From NCBI GenBank assembly GCA_020632925.1, contig JACKER010000026.1, forward strand, positions 39,306-103,305: DNA of 64,000 bases. The letters are read 5' to 3'. Source of the DNA: Alphaproteobacteria bacterium. Lineage in GTDB: Bacteria > Myxococcota_A > UBA796 > GCA-2862545. Within the stretch, counting starts at the first letter, position 1. Each line of letters opens with the position of its first letter. The notes below the pieces were generated by a model. That model was not told the origin of the DNA. It saw only the letters and a list, made by a program, of their open reading frames with translations, and ran no database searches. Positions 41,264-50,123 of the stretch are shown here, piece after piece. Position numbers and translations under genes: made by a program.

Positions 41264-44200
41264 GGCGCGTCGGCGCCTACCTCCTCCAGGCACCGCTCGG
41301 TCAGGGGGCGCACGGCGAGGTCTGGCGCGCGGTCCACGAGCCCACGGGCAGCCCCGTGGCGGTGAAGCTGCTCCACGGCACCCACCGCGTGTACGGCGAC
41401 GACCTCCTCCGCGAGGCCCAGGCGCTCGCGGCGCTCACGCACCCCGGCATCGCGCGGGTCCACGATCTCGGGGCGGACGACGGCGAGGGCTCGCCCTGGC
41501 TGGTCATGGAGCTGGGCGAGGCCTCGCTGCTCGAGCGTCCTCCGGCCGACACCGGCGCGCTGCGCGACGTGCTGCTGCAGGTGCTCGCGGCGCTCGGACA
41601 CGCCCATGCCCGCGGGGTCCTCCACCGCGACCTCAAGCCGTCGAACGTGGTCTGGATCGAGGGTCGCCCCAAGCTGGTGGACTTCGGCATCGCCGTCATG
41701 CGCGGCCGCGACGACACCTCGGATCACGCGGGGACCCCGCTGTACGTCGCGCCGGAGCAGCTGCGCGGCGAGGTCGACCTGCTCGGACCCTGGACCGACC
41801 TGTACGCGCTGGGCTGGATGACCTGGGAGCTGTGTACGGGGCAGCACCCCTGGGCCGGGCGGGAACCGTGGGCCCTGGTCGACGCCCACCTGTACCGCGA
41901 GCCCCCGCTGTGGCCGGACGCGCTCTCGCCCGAGCTCGGCGACTGGGTGCGACGCTGCCTCGCGAAGGCGCCCGCCGACCGCTTCCGTCGCGCCGCCGAC
42001 GCCGCCTGGGCCCTGCTCCGGGTCCCGTTCGGCGACGCCCCCCTGGGGAGGCTCACGAGCCCGCCGAGCACCACGTTCAACTTCGGCGGGATGGCGCCGC
42101 TCGGCCCGGTCCCCGTGGGCGACGGGTCGCTCGCCCCGCCGACGCCCACGCCGCCGCCGTGGAACGAGCGCTGGGAGGCGACCGAGCGCTGGGAGCCGGA
42201 GCCCCTGGCGTTGGCCGGGCTGGGGCTGTTCTCGCTGCGGCGGATCGACGTGGTGGGACGGCGTGCCGAGCGCGCACGGCTCTGGGCGGCGCTCGGCCAG
42301 GCCGTCGGGGGCGTGGCGCGAGCGGTGACCCTGCGGGGCTCCCCCGGGATCGGGCGGACGGCCCTGGCGCGCTGGCTGTGCGAGCGAGCGCACGAGACCG
42401 GCGCGGCGACGCCGGTGGCGGTGCTCCCCGGGTCGGACGGGGACCCCTGGGTTGCGCTGCGGGCGGCGGTGGGGCGCGCCCTCGGCCGGTGGGGTGTGCC
42501 GGCGGGCTGCGCGCCGGAGACCGAGGAGGGCCTTCGGGCCCTGGTGGACGGCGCTCCCCTGCGCGACGAGGTGCGCTGGGCCGTGCTCGCGGACTGGCTG
42601 GCGGCCACCTCGGCACGTCGGCCGCGCATCCTGTTCGTGGACGACGCGGACCGCGCGCCCGATCTGTTGGCGGGGCTCCGCGCGATGCAGGCGCGGGGCG
42701 TCGGGCGGACGCTGATCGTGGTGGCCGTGGAGCCCGGGACGGACCCCCTGGACGGCGAGGTGCTGGACCTCGGACCGCTCGACGCCGAGGAAGGGCGGCA
42801 GCTGGTCGGACGGCTGCTCGGGCTCGAGGATCTCCAGGCGGTGCGGTTGCTCGAGCGGACCAGCGGCCACCCGGCGTACACCGTCCAGCTCGTGGGCGAC
42901 TGGGTGGAGCGCGGGTGGCTGGTGCCGGCGGCGCGGGGGTTCCGGCTCGCGGACGGTGTGGTCCCGACGCTGCCCGCGGACCTGCACGCCGTCTGGCAGG
43001 CGCGCGTCGCTCGGCTCGAGCTCGGCGCCCTCGCGTCCGACCTGAGGCGGCTGGCGATCTGGGAGTCCGCGGGGGGCGCCGGGGATCGTCGGCTGTGGCG
43101 CGCCCTCGCCGGGAAGGGACGTGCGCTTCGCGAGCGGCTCTGGCCGATGGGGTGGCTGGTGGATCGCGACGGTGTGCCCGCGCTGTCCAGCGGCGTGCTG
43201 CGGGACAGCCTGGTCCGCGCTGCCCAGGAGGCGGGTGAGGCCCCGGGACATCACCGCGCGTGCGCCGAGCTGCTCGCGGAGGACGAGCCCGAGCGGCGCG
43301 GGCTGCACCTGCTCCGCGCCGGCGAGCACGCGGCGGCGGCCCCCCTCCTGCTCGCGGCCGCGCGCGAGGCCATGGCCCGCGGGATGCTGGCGCGGGCGGC
43401 CGAGTGGGTCGGGCTGGCGGCGGACGTCGTGCCGCCGGACGACGCGCTCGTGCTGGAGGGGCGCCTGGCCTTCCTCCGCGCGGAGTACGCCCGCTGCCGG
43501 GACGCGATGGTCCCCCTCGCGGAGCGCGCGACCGGCGCGGTGCGGCACGAGGCCGCGTTGTGGGCCGCGCAGTCGCTGATGCTGACCGGACCTGCATCCG
43601 AGGCCGATCGGTGGATCCAGGTCGCGATCGAGCACGCGCCGACCGAGGAGCAGGCGTCCTCCGCGAGGCGCACCCGCGCGGAGGTCCTGATCCTGCTCGG
43701 CCGGATGGACGAGGCGGACGCGCTGCTCGAGCCGCTGCGACGCTCTCCCCATCCGCTGATCCGCGCCGCCGCCTGGCACACGTCGGGGTCGTTGGCGCGT
43801 GGGCGGGACGCGCCCGAGGAGGCCGCCGCGCTCTACGCGAGGGCCGCGGAGGAGCACGCCGCCAACCGGGACCGGTTCCGCGAGGCCCTGGCGCGCATCG
43901 GCGTGGCCACGCAGCTCCGTCGCCTCGAGCGCTGGGACGAGGCGGTGGCGGCGTTCGAGGAGGCGATCCGCATGGCGGCGGCGATCGGCTCGCCCGACGT
44001 GGACCTGGGACGGCTCAACCTCGCGTGGCTCCAGGTGGACCGGGGAGCTCCCGACCTCGCTCGTCCCTGGTTCGCGATCTGTCGCCGCGGGTTCGCGGAC
44101 ATCCCGATGCTCGAGGCGGTCGCGGTCGTGGGCGAGCTGACGTGCGCGGGTGCGGCGGGCGACGAGGACCGCTTCGACGAGGACCTGGCCCGCCTGCGCG

Positions 44201-44331
44201 AGCTCCTGTCCCCGGACGTGGCGCCGGAGCTGGTCGAGATCGTGGACCAGGCGCTCGCGGCCTGGAAGGACCGGCCTGCCCGCGCCGAGGCGCTGCGCGC
44301 CGCCTGGTCCGCCGTCGCGCCCTCGACTTGA
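41260..44331 (+). CDS. Serine/threonine protein kinase with AAA (STAND-like) and TPR regions
   Basis: A 1023-residue protein. The kinase domain, about residues 1-260, is complete: GQGAHGEVW, VAVKLL, HRDLKPSN, DFGIAV, APEQL. An AAA_16/STAND-like region follows (VVGRRAERARLW). Its Walker A reads GSPGIGRTAL, with Arg where Lys is normal, and Walker B reads RILFVDDAD. The last third is helical TPR-like repeats. This is the PknK-type layout common in myxobacteria. It would signal in the cytoplasm, with the ATPase part perhaps only binding nucleotide. GTG at 41260 overlaps the ArsC-like gene. Confidence 0.88.
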   Translation: MRRVGAYLLQAPLGQGAHGEVWRAVHEPTGSPVAVKLLHGTHRVYGDDLLREAQALAALTHPGIARVHDLGADDGEGSPWLVMELGEASLLERPPADTGALRDVLLQVLAALGHAHARGVLHRDLKPSNVVWIEGRPKLVDFGIAVMRGRDDTSDHAGTPLYVAPEQLRGEVDLLGPWTDLYALGWMTWELCTGQHPWAGREPWALVDAHLYREPPLWPDALSPELGDWVRRCLAKAPADRFRRAADAAWALLRVPFGDAPLGRLTSPPSTTFNFGGMAPLGPVPVGDGSLAPPTPTPPPWNERWEATERWEPEPLALAGLGLFSLRRIDVVGRRAERARLWAALGQAVGGVARAVTLRGSPGIGRTALARWLCERAHETGAATPVAVLPGSDGDPWVALRAAVGRALGRWGVPAGCAPETEEGLRALVDGAPLRDEVRWAVLADWLAATSARRPRILFVDDADRAPDLLAGLRAMQARGVGRTLIVVAVEPGTDPLDGEVLDLGPLDAEEGRQLVGRLLGLEDLQAVRLLERTSGHPAYTVQLVGDWVERGWLVPAARGFRLADGVVPTLPADLHAVWQARVARLELGALASDLRRLAIWESAGGAGDRRLWRALAGKGRALRERLWPMGWLVDRDGVPALSSGVLRDSLVRAAQEAGEAPGHHRACAELLAEDEPERRGLHLLRAGEHAAAAPLLLAAAREAMARGMLARAAEWVGLAADVVPPDDALVLEGRLAFLRAEYARCRDAMVPLAERATGAVRHEAALWAAQSLMLTGPASEADRWIQVAIEHAPTEEQASSARRTRAEVLILLGRMDEADALLEPLRRSPHPLIRAAAWHTSGSLARGRDAPEEAAALYARAAEEHAANRDRFREALARIGVATQLRRLERWDEAVAAFEEAIRMAAAIGSPDVDLGRLNLAWLQVDRGAPDLARPWFAICRRGFADIPMLEAVAVVGELTCAGAAGDEDRFDEDLARLRELLSPDVAPELVEIVDQALAAWKDRPARAEALRAAWSAVAPST

Positions 44332-44362
44332 ACGGCACCCGCCGCGGCGTGCAGGATGGCGT

Positions 44363-45625
44363 GTGACCATCGACGCCCTCGACCTCGGTCTGCTCCGCCA
44401 CCTGGCGATCGCGCTCTTCATCGGCGCGCTCGTGGGCGTCGATCGCGAGCGGAAGGCGATCGACGGGATCCGCACCTTCGGCGGTCTGCGCACGTTCATG
44501 CTCATCTCGCTGACGGGCGCCGTGGCGGCCTGGCTCGGGGGGCTGCTCGGCCAGCCGTGGCTGCTGCCCATCGGGTTGATCGGGCTCAGCGCGCTCCTCG
44601 CGGTCTCCTACCACGCCGCGCAGCAGGAACCGGCGCCCGGTCTCACGAGCGAGGTCGCGGCGATCGTGGTGTACCTGCTGGGGGCGGTGTGCACCGCCGG
44701 CCACCCGGAGATCGCCGTCGCCATCGGCATCACCACCTCGGCCCTGCTCACGTTCCGCACGTCGCTGCACGACCTGGCCCGCCAGATCGGTCCGGACGAC
44801 CTGGCCGCCGGCCTCAAGCTGCTGTTCTCGACCTTCATCGTGCTGCCGCTCCTCCCCGACCAGCCCGTCGATCCGCTCGGCGTGCTGGTTCCGTACCGCT
44901 TGTGGTGGCTGGTGGTGCTGATCAGCGGGTTGTCGCTCCTCGGCTACGGTGCGGTGCGCTGGCTCGGCGAGCAGCGGGGCCTGTTCCTGACCGGCCTGTT
45001 CGGCGGCCTGGTCTCGTCCACCGCGGTGACGATGGCGAGCGCGCGCCAGTCGCGCGAGGAGGGAGCCGCGACCGACGCGTTGGCGATGTCCGTGCTCGCG
45101 GCCTGGGCGGTGATGTTCGTCCGTGTGGTGGTGGAGGTGGCGTTCGTCCAGCCCTCCATGACCGCGCGGGTCGCGCCGCCCATGCTGGCGATGGCGGCGG
45201 CCACCGCGCTCGCGGCGGGCTTCTTCGGGATGCGGCCACACCCGAACCCCAGGCGCGCCCAGGTGACGCTGCGCAACCCGTTCTCGCTGTGGGAGGCGAC
45301 CAAGTTCGCGCTGATGTTCGCCGCCGTGCTCGTGGCCGTCGAGCTCGCGCACCGGTTCGTCGACGAGCGCGCGCTCTACGGCATCGCCGCGCTGGCGGGC
45401 ACGACCGACGTGGACGCGATCACGCTGTCCATGGCGGAGGCCGCCGGGCGGGAGGTCGACGTCGGCCTGGCCACGCGCGCCATCGTGGTCGCCTCCGTCT
45501 CCAACACCGTCGTCAAGACGGGCATCACCGCGGCCTGGGGCTCGCGGGCGCTGGCGCTCAGGATCGCCGGCGCGGCGGCCGTGGCGGGTCTTGCGGGTGC
45601 TGTGGTGGCCGTCCTCTGGAGCTGA
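44363..45625 (+). CDS. MgtC/SapB and DUF4010 membrane protein
   Basis: A 420-residue inner-membrane protein with about eleven helices. The N-terminal 130 residues match MgtC/SapB (ALFIGALVGVDRERKA, FGGLRTFMLISLTGAVAAWLG, split as FGGLRTFMLISL and TGAVAAWLG). The rest fits DUF4010 (GLFGGLVSSTAVTMASARQS, GTTDVDAITLSMAE, ASVSNTVVKTGI). The function of this fused family is not known; MgtC is linked to Mg stress and membrane potential. GTG at 44363 is 31 bases after the kinase gene, so co-transcription is possible. Confidence 0.88.
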   Translation: MTIDALDLGLLRHLAIALFIGALVGVDRERKAIDGIRTFGGLRTFMLISLTGAVAAWLGGLLGQPWLLPIGLIGLSALLAVSYHAAQQEPAPGLTSEVAAIVVYLLGAVCTAGHPEIAVAIGITTSALLTFRTSLHDLARQIGPDDLAAGLKLLFSTFIVLPLLPDQPVDPLGVLVPYRLWWLVVLISGLSLLGYGAVRWLGEQRGLFLTGLFGGLVSSTAVTMASARQSREEGAATDALAMSVLAAWAVMFVRVVVEVAFVQPSMTARVAPPMLAMAAATALAAGFFGMRPHPNPRRAQVTLRNPFSLWEATKFALMFAAVLVAVELAHRFVDERALYGIAALAGTTDVDAITLSMAEAAGREVDVGLATRAIVVASVSNTVVKTGITAAWGSRALALRIAGAAAVAGLAGAVVAVLWS

Positions 45626-45629
45626 ACGG

Positions 45630-46355
45630 TCAGCCCGCGACCGCCCGCGCGAGGATGCGGGGCGCTCCGTCGCGGATCGGGCCGTTGGCGTAGTCCCCGA
45701 CGATGCGGTCGACCCAGAAGCCGCTGGCCTCGAGCATCCACTCGAGCTCCGCGGGAAGCATGATCCGCAACCGGAGGGCGGAGGTCGTCGCGAGCGCGTC
45801 GTCGACGTAGTACCGATCGGTCAGATCGAGCCGCTGCCGCGCGAGCGAGCGGTGGGTCTCGCGGGTCCTCCGCACCGGGCGGTCGTCGATGCGACCCTCC
45901 CAGGCCGTGCGTTCCGGTGTGTGCGGCTGCGCCCAGCGGCCGAAGTCGGGCATCGGCAGGTCGATGGAGAGTGCGCCGCCCACCTTCAGCGCCCGACGAC
46001 AGGCCGCGAGGCTCGAGGCCTGGTCTGCGCGCGTCGGGAGGAAGGCGAAGCCGCCGTTGGGGATGACGATCTCGTCGAAGCGGCCGAGATCGAAGTCGCG
46101 CATGTCCCCGGCGACCCAGGTGAGGTCGGGCGCCTTGCGACGCGCGACCGCGAGCATCGCGGGAGACAGGTCGAGGCCGGTCACCTTCCTGCGCCCTTCC
46201 GCCAGCCGCCGGGCCACGCGACCCGTCCCGCAGCCGAGCACCAGCAGCCGGTCACCCTCGGAATGGCGCGCGAACCAGGCGACGTCGCCCTCGAGTGGCC
46301 CGTACTCGACTTCGTAGACAGCGGCGACGAGGGCGTCGCCATAGGCGTCGGTCAA
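45630..46355 (-). CDS. Class I SAM-dependent methyltransferase
   Basis: About 241 residues. The SAM-binding loop is LLVLGCGTGRVARRLA, with the next acidic strand end VTGLDLSPAML and motif WVAGDMRDFDLG. The rest fits a small-molecule methyltransferase of the Methyltransf_25/11 type. TTG at 46355 (LTDAYGDALV) is used because the frame upstream collides with the neighbouring gene; no clear ribosome-binding site is visible. Substrate unknown. Confidence 0.82.
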   Translation of the reverse strand: MTDAYGDALVAAVYEVEYGPLEGDVAWFARHSEGDRLLVLGCGTGRVARRLAEGRRKVTGLDLSPAMLAVARRKAPDLTWVAGDMRDFDLGRFDEIVIPNGGFAFLPTRADQASSLAACRRALKVGGALSIDLPMPDFGRWAQPHTPERTAWEGRIDDRPVRRTRETHRSLARQRLDLTDRYYVDDALATTSALRLRIMLPAELEWMLEASGFWVDRIVGDYANGPIRDGAPRILARAVAG

Positions 46356-46395
46356 GCAGGGTGCCCCGGTGGACGGTTCGCTCGTATCCGGGGCG

Positions 46396-47943
46396 CTACC
46401 GCCGGTCCAAGGCGATCGTGAGCACCCGGTCCACGGGCAGATCCCGGAGCTCGGAGCGGCGCCCATCGGGCCAGTCGATCTCCACGCGATCGATGTGATC
46501 GGCGCTGCCCAGGCCGAAGTGCACCTCGGGAGGGCCTCCGCTGAACATCGAGGTGCTGCCCGCGCTCACCCAGCGGACCTGCCGCCGTCCCCCGGCCTCG
46601 ACGTGGACGGTCGCGCCGATCGCCCGCCGGTTGTGGGTCGAGGGGCGCTCGAGGGCGATGGTGGTCCAGTGCGCGTCTCCGCAGCGCCCGAAGTCGACGG
46701 TCGAGATGCCGTCGAGCCGCCGCTTCACCACGTCGGGCCACCCGTCCGCGTCCAGATCCGCCACCACCACGCCGCGCGTCGGACCGGGGTCGGTCGGCGC
46801 CTGGCGCACGAAGCGGCCGGCCTGCTGGAGCCACAGCCCGTCGGGTTGCTCCTCGGGGTTGGGGTCGTTCCTGTCCCAGACCCCGAACCCCGCGACGACG
46901 TCGTGGTCACCGTCGTTGTCGAGATCCTCGACCCCGAGCCCCCAGCCATAGACCTGGTCCGGCGTGGTGGACAGGCCGAGCTCCCCGTCGGCGCGGACCC
47001 AGAGCACGCCCTGCTCCGCCATCCCGGCCGGCACCGACCGGAGCACCGAGACCTTGTGGTAGGTCGTCTCGACGAGATCGGGCAGGTCGTCGTCGTCGAG
47101 GTCCGCGAACACGATGCCCATCCCGTGGAAGCCCGGGTGGTAGCCGGCGGTGTCGTCCACGGCGAAGGCTCCCTCGCGGTTCGCGAGCAACACTGGCGGG
47201 TTGATGCGGAAGAAGTCGTTCGGTACGAACAGATCGGGGAATCCGTCCCCCTCGAGGTCGTGCCAGGCGGTCATGAAGTTCATGGCGCGGTGCGCCTGCT
47301 CGGGGAGGCGGTCGGACGCGTCCTCGAAGCGACCGCCCCCGAGGGCGTGCCAGAGCTGCAGCGGCTCGTCGGCCGCGTAGGTGCCGATCGCCAGATCGAG
47401 CCAGCCGTCGCCGTCCAGGTCGCCCCAGGCCGCCGAGACGCTGTCCAGGGCGCGGTCCTCGAAGCCCGCGGCGGCGCTCGCGTCCACCAGGTGGTCACCC
47501 TCGTTCAGCAGCAGGCGGTCGGGGCGTTCGTGACGGACGACCACGAGATCCGGATCCCCGTCGCCGTCCACGTCCGCCGCCGACCCGCCCACCGTCGCCG
47601 ACAGATCCAGCCCGTCGGGGACCCACTGGGGGGACACGTCGAGGAAGCGCCGGGGCGAGACCTGCTGCCACACCGTGATCCGATCCGAACCGGGTTGCAC
47701 CACGTCCTGCAGCCCGTCGCCGTCCAGATCGACGACGATGACGCCGCTGCCCACCAACCGTCGGCTCGGTCCGTGGGGGTCCGGCAGCTCGACGCGGTCC
47801 CAGGCGGGTACGGGGACCGGGTCCGCGCAGATCCGCGGCGACCCCTCGCGCACCCGGAGCCCGTCGGGCTCCTCCGTTGCGCACCCCGTCCACGCGATCG
47901 GGACGAGCAGGACCGGGAGGATGCGCCGCATCCGGTGACCCAT
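46396..47943 (-). CDS. FG-GAP / ASPIC-UnbV repeat lipoprotein
   Basis: A 515-residue lipoprotein (VPIAWTGC). It has at least six FG-GAP/VCBS blades with Asp-rich calcium loops (VVDLDGDGLQDVV, ADVDGDGDPDLVV, GDLDGDGWLDLAI, EDLDNDGDHDVVA, ADLDADGWPDVV). It ends with an ASPIC/UnbV domain (SGGPPEVHFGLGSAD, VEIDWPDGRR). These form beta-propellers on the cell surface and may bind polysaccharide or protein. AAGGA stands 11 bases before the ATG at 47943. Confidence 0.88.
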   Translation of the reverse strand: MGHRMRRILPVLLVPIAWTGCATEEPDGLRVREGSPRICADPVPVPAWDRVELPDPHGPSRRLVGSGVIVVDLDGDGLQDVVQPGSDRITVWQQVSPRRFLDVSPQWVPDGLDLSATVGGSAADVDGDGDPDLVVVRHERPDRLLLNEGDHLVDASAAAGFEDRALDSVSAAWGDLDGDGWLDLAIGTYAADEPLQLWHALGGGRFEDASDRLPEQAHRAMNFMTAWHDLEGDGFPDLFVPNDFFRINPPVLLANREGAFAVDDTAGYHPGFHGMGIVFADLDDDDLPDLVETTYHKVSVLRSVPAGMAEQGVLWVRADGELGLSTTPDQVYGWGLGVEDLDNDGDHDVVAGFGVWDRNDPNPEEQPDGLWLQQAGRFVRQAPTDPGPTRGVVVADLDADGWPDVVKRRLDGISTVDFGRCGDAHWTTIALERPSTHNRRAIGATVHVEAGGRRQVRWVSAGSTSMFSGGPPEVHFGLGSADHIDRVEIDWPDGRRSELRDLPVDRVLTIALDRR

Positions 47944-48086
47944 AGCCGGAGACGTCCTTCCTGTCGGATCCGGCCGTTCGGCGGCGCGTCCCGCGAGACG
48001 GAGGGGTGCGCGTCGAACGACAGGGACCAGGCCTGGTATCCTGCGCTGCATTCCGGTTCTGGTACGAACGACGATAACGTGCTTCG

Positions 48087-49757
48087 GTGAGCCCCCTCGA
48101 GCCCATCATCCCCAACGAGATGCGACCCCCACGACTGGGCGGCCGCTACGTCGTCGTACGGTTGTTGGGGAAGGGCGCCCAGGCGCGCGCGTACCTGGCG
48201 TGGGACCTGCGGCTCAAGCAGTGGCGCGCCATCAAGGTCCTCGGCGCCGACTTCATCGAGGACCCGCACCTCAAGGCCCGCTTCGAGACCGAGGCGCACA
48301 CGATGGCGCGCCTGTCGCACCCGAACCTGATGCGGGTGCTCGACGTCGATCGGGACGGCTCCATCCCGTACATCGTGATGGAGCTCGCGCGCGGCGGGTC
48401 CATCGTGCAGTGGATGAAGCGCAACGGCCCGATGCCGCCGAAGATGGCGGTCGAGGTCGCCGTCCAGTGCGCCGACGGCCTGCAGTACGCGCACGAGCAG
48501 AACGTCGTCCACCGCGACGTGAAGCCGCACAACATCCTGGTGCACGAGAACGGGCGCGTGGTGATCACCGACTTCGGCATCGCCCGGGTCAACGACACCG
48601 ACCTCACCGCGACGGGCAGCGCCATGGGCACCTTCGCGTTCATGGCGCCCGAGCAGCGGACGGACGCCAAGAACGTCGATCCGCGCGCCGACATCTATGC
48701 GCTGGGCGCTTCGTTCTTCACGATGCTGACGCAGCGCACCTCGTCCGAGCTGTTCTTCGCAGAGGCCCGCGACGAGCTGCTGGACGGCATCCCCGACGTG
48801 CTCCAGCCGATCATCCTGACCGCCTGCAAGTACGAGCGGGAGCAGCGGTACCGCTCGATGGGCGACCTGCGGGACGCGCTGCAGCGACGCGGGCTGAAGC
48901 TCCCGCCCGACGAGCCCTCGCCGCCGCTGGTGGAGGAGGTCGTCCTGCTCCCGCGGGAGACGCCGCCATCGATGCTCGAGCCCGAGGCGCACGTCGAGGA
49001 CATCCGGTCGGCGATCTCCGCGCAGTCGGAGGAGGCACCCACCTTCGTCGTCGGGACGCGGACCGCGACCGGCCTGACGAACCCGCCCAACGAGCGCTCG
49101 TTCGAGGAGCCCGCCTCCGCGCTGCCGTACGTGATGCCGGACCGCATGACCGCGCTGCGCCGTGCGGCGAAGACGGGCCGGACGCCGCCGCCCAAGGAGC
49201 CCACGCCCCGCCCCGACGACCTCCCGTCGTACGTCGACACCCGCTCGGTGACACCCGCGCCCGTCCCCCACCAGCTGCCCGTCGTCATCGCCCCGCCCGA
49301 GGCCGAGCCCGAAGCGGATCGGACGATCGCGAGGGTGGCCATCGGCATCGCTGGCGGTGCCATCGCGCTCATCGTCAGCGTGCTGCTGTTCGGGGTGGTG
49401 CAGAAGTCGACGGCCAGCAGCGCGCTGCACACCTCCGAGGACGCCCTGATCGAGGAGACGGTGCGTCAGGCGGGCATCGTCGAGGCACTGGAGGAGGCGG
49501 GTGCGGACGGCGCCGCGCTCCGCGCCTCCTACTTCGCCTTCGAGGACGCGCAGGGCGTTCGGCGTGTCGAGAGCGCGGTCGCCTTCGTGGCGCTCGTGCG
49601 CGACGAGTCGAAGCGCATCGGGGCCTCGGGCATCGCCGAGACCCAGGCGAACCAGCTGCAGGACGTCCTCGCGGACTACAACGTCGCCCAGTCCAAGTTC
49701 GCGAAGGCCAAGGCGTCCCGCGCGGCCAGGCTCACGGGCGACCTCGGCTTCTGGTAG
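48087..49757 (+). CDS. Membrane serine/threonine protein kinase
   Basis: A 556-residue kinase. GKGAQARAYLA, AIKVLG, HRDVKPHN, DFGIARV, MAPEQ give a complete active kinase domain at residues 20-270. A Pro-rich linker, one transmembrane helix (VAIGIAGGAIALIVSVLLFG) and an outer domain of about 110 residues follow. The outer domain is helical (SSALHTSEDALIEETVR onward) with no recognised fold and is probably the sensor. GTG at 48087 lies 143 bases from the divergent FG-GAP gene. Confidence 0.9.
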   Translation: MSPLEPIIPNEMRPPRLGGRYVVVRLLGKGAQARAYLAWDLRLKQWRAIKVLGADFIEDPHLKARFETEAHTMARLSHPNLMRVLDVDRDGSIPYIVMELARGGSIVQWMKRNGPMPPKMAVEVAVQCADGLQYAHEQNVVHRDVKPHNILVHENGRVVITDFGIARVNDTDLTATGSAMGTFAFMAPEQRTDAKNVDPRADIYALGASFFTMLTQRTSSELFFAEARDELLDGIPDVLQPIILTACKYEREQRYRSMGDLRDALQRRGLKLPPDEPSPPLVEEVVLLPRETPPSMLEPEAHVEDIRSAISAQSEEAPTFVVGTRTATGLTNPPNERSFEEPASALPYVMPDRMTALRRAAKTGRTPPPKEPTPRPDDLPSYVDTRSVTPAPVPHQLPVVIAPPEAEPEADRTIARVAIGIAGGAIALIVSVLLFGVVQKSTASSALHTSEDALIEETVRQAGIVEALEEAGADGAALRASYFAFEDAQGVRRVESAVAFVALVRDESKRIGASGIAETQANQLQDVLADYNVAQSKFAKAKASRAARLTGDLGFW

Positions 49758-49772
49758 GCGGGGAAGCGGTCC

Positions 49773-50012
49773 CTACTGTCTGGACCTCGGATCGACGCCG
49801 AACTGCTTGCCGTCCTCCAGGCGCTGCCGCGCTTCCTCCTCGGCGATGCGGCGCGCCTCGACCTCGGCCAGTCGCTTGGCCTCCGCCGCCAGCGCGGCCG
49901 CGTGGCACTTCTCGCAGAGCTTCTTGTCCTGGTGGAGGACCGGCTCGGCCCCCACGATCTTCGTGCCACACGCCTCGCACTTGGGCGCGAACCAGGCGTC
50001 CCAGAAAGCCAT
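49773..50012 (-). CDS. Small zinc-ribbon protein with coiled-coil tail
   Basis: 79 residues. Two Cys pairs (PKCEACG and KLCEKCH) 22 residues apart form a LIM/zinc-ribbon-like knuckle. The remainder is a charged Ala/Glu/Arg helix (AAEAKRLAEVEARRIAEEEA) of coiled-coil type. GGGAGGACAC precedes the ATG at 50012. The CEKCH is read as a zinc site, not haem, because there is no signal peptide. Partner unknown. Confidence 0.75.
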   Translation of the reverse strand: MAFWDAWFAPKCEACGTKIVGAEPVLHQDKKLCEKCHAAALAAEAKRLAEVEARRIAEEEARQRLEDGKQFGVDPRSRQ

Positions 50013-50123
50013 GTGTCCTCCCTTCGGGCTCCATCTTAGCCGAAAGCGACGGTTGGTGGCTCGCTCGCGGTTCACCACGCCCTGAGCACGGCGGCCGCGA
50101 TACATCCGCGGCCGGAGGTGGCG

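Noticed and set aside
49773..50012. CEKCH as a haem-binding site
   Set aside because: The protein has no signal peptide and a second Cys pair; a zinc ribbon explains both.
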